Positions 60,268-64,000 of a stretch of 64,000 nt of DNA are shown here, piece after piece (the first letter of the stretch is position 1; every line of letters starts with the position of its first letter). The DNA comes from Rhodamnia argentea (taxonomy: Eukaryota > Streptophyta > Magnoliopsida > Myrtales > Myrtaceae). The notes beneath the pieces are model-generated. The model made no database searches. It was not told where the DNA came from and saw only the letters and a program-made list of their open reading frames with translations. The stretch covers positions 22,016,934-22,080,933 of the forward strand of contig NC_063151.1 in assembly GCF_020921035.1 (NCBI RefSeq). Reading direction: 5' to 3'. A program made the translations under genes and the position numbers.

Positions 60268-62483
60268 TCAGTGCCTCTTTGTCTTGGATTCACTTTTGGA
60301 AAGCATCGACCCCGAAATCTTGTTAACTTCATAAAGCAGACCAGCCGAGAACAAGAAGCTGCAGGAAAGCACGAAGTGTTAGCTCTTTTTTTTTTTTTTT
60401 GTCTTCATGTTAGAAGACTGCATGCAGTTGAGATCCAAATCATATTTAGCATCCGATACAAATATTTTAATAGTTTTATACATGCTCAATAGCTTGAGTA
60501 ACTAATGATACAATACACTGGACTTGATTGAAACACTCAGGAAACGTCAGCAACAGGCTGAAACAAAAACTTGGAAAACTCAATAGTAGCACTACTACTT
60601 ACCTACATTGACTCTCTGAACTAAACCAAGGCTCTAAAGCATATGACCACAGAAGTATCCACAGTCTGGTCATGGAAACATAAAGGGGAATCATTTGTCG
60701 ATAATGTGTGGTATGTAATGGTAGAGTAGTCAGTTCTCAGTTTGGGGCATATTATACTTTAAAGCATTCTTTTGGGGTCATTCAATGATTTTCCTTATTT
60801 AAACAAAAGGTAAAATGGGTAGGAAAAGATAAGACTTCAACCAGAAACACCATGGATCTCAGTAAGGATAGATCAATACCAACCCATTCACTTTAATTTA
60901 ATGTGGTAAGATTACAATGTAATACTGAGCATTATTTATTATCTGTGATTGCAACAGTCCGAATTTTATGTTCTAAGCTAACACAATTGGACTTATGTGG
61001 ACTGTTTACTAATTATGTAGGTCAAGTGTAACTACATCACATTTAGCAAAGGGGTATGGTGATCCCAGAAGAACATTAGCATGCATGAGCTGTGAAAAGT
61101 TGGATTCTAAAATAAACATGACCACGAAAGGCACCTTACTTCATAACCAGCACGGTAGTTAAGTCATGCTTTTGGAAAAGCTTGGAAAATAAGAAATAAC
61201 ACCAATGCTAAGAGCTTCTGATTAAATGAGTGCAATCTTCTTAGTAATAGTTGCATTACAATGTGGTGATACACACTGTGGACAGTGCTGGCAGCAATGA
61301 GGGCTACTGCTTCAGCCAATATAACTGCAAGCAAAAAGAAAGAAAAATGGACTCGAATGAATGCATTTGTTCCACTTCCATGTGAACAATTTATATTTGC
61401 AACATGAGGAAAATAGGTGTAATTTGCAACAGGTGAGCATTGAGTGCACTCAGTGCAGCAATAACCAATGATGAGAACGTCATTCTCACATGCCAGTTTG
61501 ATAAGGAAAAGCAGATGTCAACTTCTAGAGAAGTCATAACAAAGTGAAGTCGAAGATAATGTAGGAGCCGCAATGACCATCTCAAGAAGCATTATTTGGT
61601 AAGAAAGGTGTTGCAATTCATTAGTCTAACAGTTCCCCAGAGGGCATATCGCCAAAACATGTCCAGGGTGCAACAGAGCCCCCCTTATATCCTCCTTTCA
61701 CCGAATATTATAGTAGACACGTGGAAGAGCTATTCAGGAAGACGAGTTTTAAACTCCAGATAAACCACATCACTTTGATGGCAACCTAATATACCATGTT
61801 TGATGCATATTTCATCATCATAAAATATCCAGAAGCTGATGATCCAAAATCAATCCCAACACAGTCGCTCATCCAGCCAATAGGCAGAAAAGTTTAATCT
61901 GCTAAATGAATCCACACAAGCATGCTATTCAAAGTTCATTTGCAAGGCAAGAGAGAGATGCTAGGTAATAATATGCACCAGGAATTTGCAGTGGAACCAA
62001 TCTGACAGTTTCTCAGCAGAACTCGTAACGTTCGAAGCAAGCAAAAACAACACATGAGAAACAAAATGACAGTACACTTACCAGCGCCCCAACCAGTTCT
62101 CATGCCACACGATTCTTGGAAGTTGCCAATGAACTGCACGAATAGCATGTGATCAATGCAGATAAAGAGATTGACTAACTACCACCAGATTCCTTATGTA
62201 CAATCGCAGCTTGGATGGACTACAACGAAAGGACACATTACAATGACAACATCATTACTGAGCCGTATATCCCCACTAGTAATAAATCATAATGATAAAG
62301 GCTGTGAAACAGAATATGAGGACTCACCGTTACCAGGACAAGGAATAGGATAGAACTAGTGAACCCTCCGAGTATTGTGAACAGCTCCGATGACGCCAAC
62401 TTCGTTCTGTACATTTCTAGAAGGGAAAGAACGATGGTAAACAGCGGTAAGGAGTATACCATGGAACTCCCTGACCCTGCCAT
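60268..62483 (-). CDS. KRTCAP2: Oligosaccharyltransferase subunit KRTCAP2/KCP2
   Basis: A small ER membrane subunit of the oligosaccharyltransferase that N-glycosylates proteins. Coding exons: 62483-62328, 62133-62082, 61324-about 61260, and 60358-60268. An untranslated first exon probably ends at 63006, with a 518-nt intron before 62487. Signature sequence includes 'SLLEMYRTKLASSELFTILG', 'FIGNFQESCGMRTGWGAVIL', 'LAEAVALIAASTVH' and 'FLFSAGLLYEVNKISGS', giving three membrane helices. Exon 61324 appears 2 nt short: after 'STVH' the family usually continues RVCITTC, but here the frame is lost after CAC. An in-frame alternative uses a gt|gtatca donor at 61273, which gives 116 residues lacking about five. 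With the homologous donor (61260) the frame runs into an early stop. A sequence error, a true frameshift or the alternative donor are all possible. Confidence 0.85.
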
Positions 62484-62486
62484 TGG

Positions 62487-63006
62487 ACTGTATACAAACA
62501 ACCACACAAAAATGAAAATACAGAGGACTATTAGCATGGAGGGAGATAGCACCCACAGAAGCCACACCAATCTTAGATCCAAAAAATCAAGAAACAAAGT
62601 TTTTGTTTCGTGCGCGATAGCAGGTGTCAGCAAGTCTGTTCAGTATGACGAAGGTGAACCATTAGCATGCCATTGCAATCTTCGTGAGCAATTCACATAA
62701 ATTGACAAATTTGAAAAAGCTGTTCAAGCCCAATCCCAACGAAGACCCCCCACAGTAATCAATTCTGCATAAGTAAAACAGCTAAAGAACGCATTTTTCC
62801 GCGAGTCCTGATCACTTTGATTGGATACGGAAGCTAAATCAGCTGGAGAAGAAACGAGACGCACCACAAAGCCGTAGCCCATTCAAAACACACGAATGCT
62901 CGACACCGAAATGGCGAAGAATGGTCCTTAATTTGCTCGCACAGATCCAATTCAGTGAGAAATTTTGAACATCTTCTTGAATGGAAGTCGAACCGTTGCC
63001 ATTACC
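62487..63006 (-). other. KRTCAP2 5' untranslated intron
   Basis: The donor (ctcag|gtaat, exon ending at 63006) and the acceptor (tatacag|tcc, exon starting at 62487) enclose an intron of 518 nt in the 5' leader. The assignment rests on splice-site sequence only. Confidence 0.5.
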
Positions 63007-63069
63007 TGAGAAGAGTGTCGAGAGACGATGGTCTTGGGGACTGAATCACGTCTTTTTACCGTAGCGGAA

Positions 63070-64000
63070 TAGCACGGCTAACACCCGATCCGTTTGAAGA
63101 CACGAACATGGCACCAAACCAAACACGATATAGGCCCGACCCGGACCGACCCGATATATGCACAGTGTGTTTTGACCAAATGTCTAAAGTCAATCATCAG
63201 TTCTTTTGTCAAAAGTCGAGATGCTTCTAATGTTTGACACGAATTGCACGCACAATTGTAACGTATTGACGACTAGCCATCGCCATAAATCGGAGGAGAA
63301 CTCCATGTAACACATGCTGCAAGCTGATCAATGGTCGTAGTTGGGCTTGAAATCCAGCCAAGAAACTATTGTTTCTCAGAGATTTACCATAGAAAAAAAT
63401 TCTAAATGTGTGTTTATTTGAGTGAAAAAAATCTTTCACGAATTAGTTTCGTGGATTTTCGCGCATTTGATTTGCTAAAATTGATTATCTAGAGAAAATC
63501 ACGTACGATAAAAGAAAATAAACATTCTTAAAGTTAGAAAAATGAATTCTTTAGCCCGAAAACGAGGGAATGTTTTTTTTTTATTTGAACTGATTTTTCG
63601 AAAAATATTTTCTTGTTACGAAGTTTCCCCTCGAAACAAATCTATTCTAAACTTTCACCTGAGACTGATTAGGCCCACGAGGAATTGGGTCGGCCCACGT
63701 GGGCAGGTGGGTCAAGAATAGAATTGCTTGATTACGCCCGTTTTGCCTCGTCGACGCAATCGGGCTTCATGTACCATTTGGGCCCATGACCTCTTTGAAA
63801 TGACTTTTTATGATACATTTTCTTGCCTTTTCATTTTTCAAATCACATTTGCAATTTGACTTCTATTGATATGGACCGCTTAGAAGCTTTTCAGAACATG
63901 TCAAAAGCGCGCCGACACATAGAAAATCATTTAGAATTTGTAGCCAAGAAAAGTCCTTGGTCTACCATCGTTTTTCAGCACTGAAAAAGTTGCCTTACAT
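63070..64000. other. Gene-free end of the window
   Basis: Upstream side of KRTCAP2 and then AT-rich DNA. I see no gene, repeat or element that I can support. Confidence 0.5.

Noticed and set aside
1..64000. CRISPR arrays, bacterial operons, ribosomal RNA genes or plastid DNA insertions
   Set aside because: None seen. Repeats present are transposon arms, microsatellites and local duplications; the window is eukaryotic nuclear DNA.

Overview
This window reads as nuclear DNA of a dicot plant: intron-containing genes with plant-type splice sites, plant-specific families, and long AT-rich intergenic stretches packed with small non-autonomous transposons. The element families and the proteins would fit a woody dicot such as a Myrtaceae species, but that is an inference and I could not check it.

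Seven protein-coding genes can be supported by reconstructing exons. On the + strand are an AAP3-like amino acid permease (20.7-23.0 kb, six exons, 479 aa) and an intronless SPARK-domain receptor-like kinase (57.6-59.4 kb, 623 aa). On the - strand are a Werner-exonuclease-like protein with lost catalytic residues (30.7-31.6 kb), two tandem BTB/POZ proteins (35.8-36.9 kb and 40.8-44.8 kb), an auxilin-like J-domain protein (47.9-53.8 kb, nine exons, 605 aa) and the oligosaccharyltransferase subunit KRTCAP2/KCP2 (60.3-62.5 kb, with an odd 2-nt shortfall in its third coding exon). Broken remnants include a FAR1-related (FRS) pseudogene at 45.6-46.3 kb, a copia RNase H fragment at 14.6-15.0 kb, a possible LINE RNase H scrap near 56 kb and a tiny NB-ARC P-loop-like stretch at 19.2 kb.

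Layout. 1-20 kb is gene-free and holds Mutator-like MITEs with clear 9-11 bp target-site duplications, a hAT-like element with a GC-rich core, and a local tandem duplication. 20-24 kb holds the permease with a TATA box, a G-box and a CTT-rich leader. 24-30 kb is again transposon-rich. 33.2-45.4 kb is a tandem segmental duplication: unit A (about 4.9 kb) and unit B (about 7.2 kb) each carry one BTB gene, and they differ by insertions. One of these is a 614-bp retroposed sequence whose empty site is still visible in the other unit. 47-54 kb is the auxilin gene, and 57-63 kb has the kinase and KRTCAP2 facing each other tail to tail.

The genes do not form a pathway; they are neighbours without an evident shared function. 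I did not find a novel multi-gene system. The most informative material is the evolutionary structure (duplication, datable insertions, degenerate catalytic site, frame anomaly) and some regulatory features: a W-box cluster ahead of the kinase, a G-quadruplex-type tract in an auxilin intron, and a GC-AG intron.
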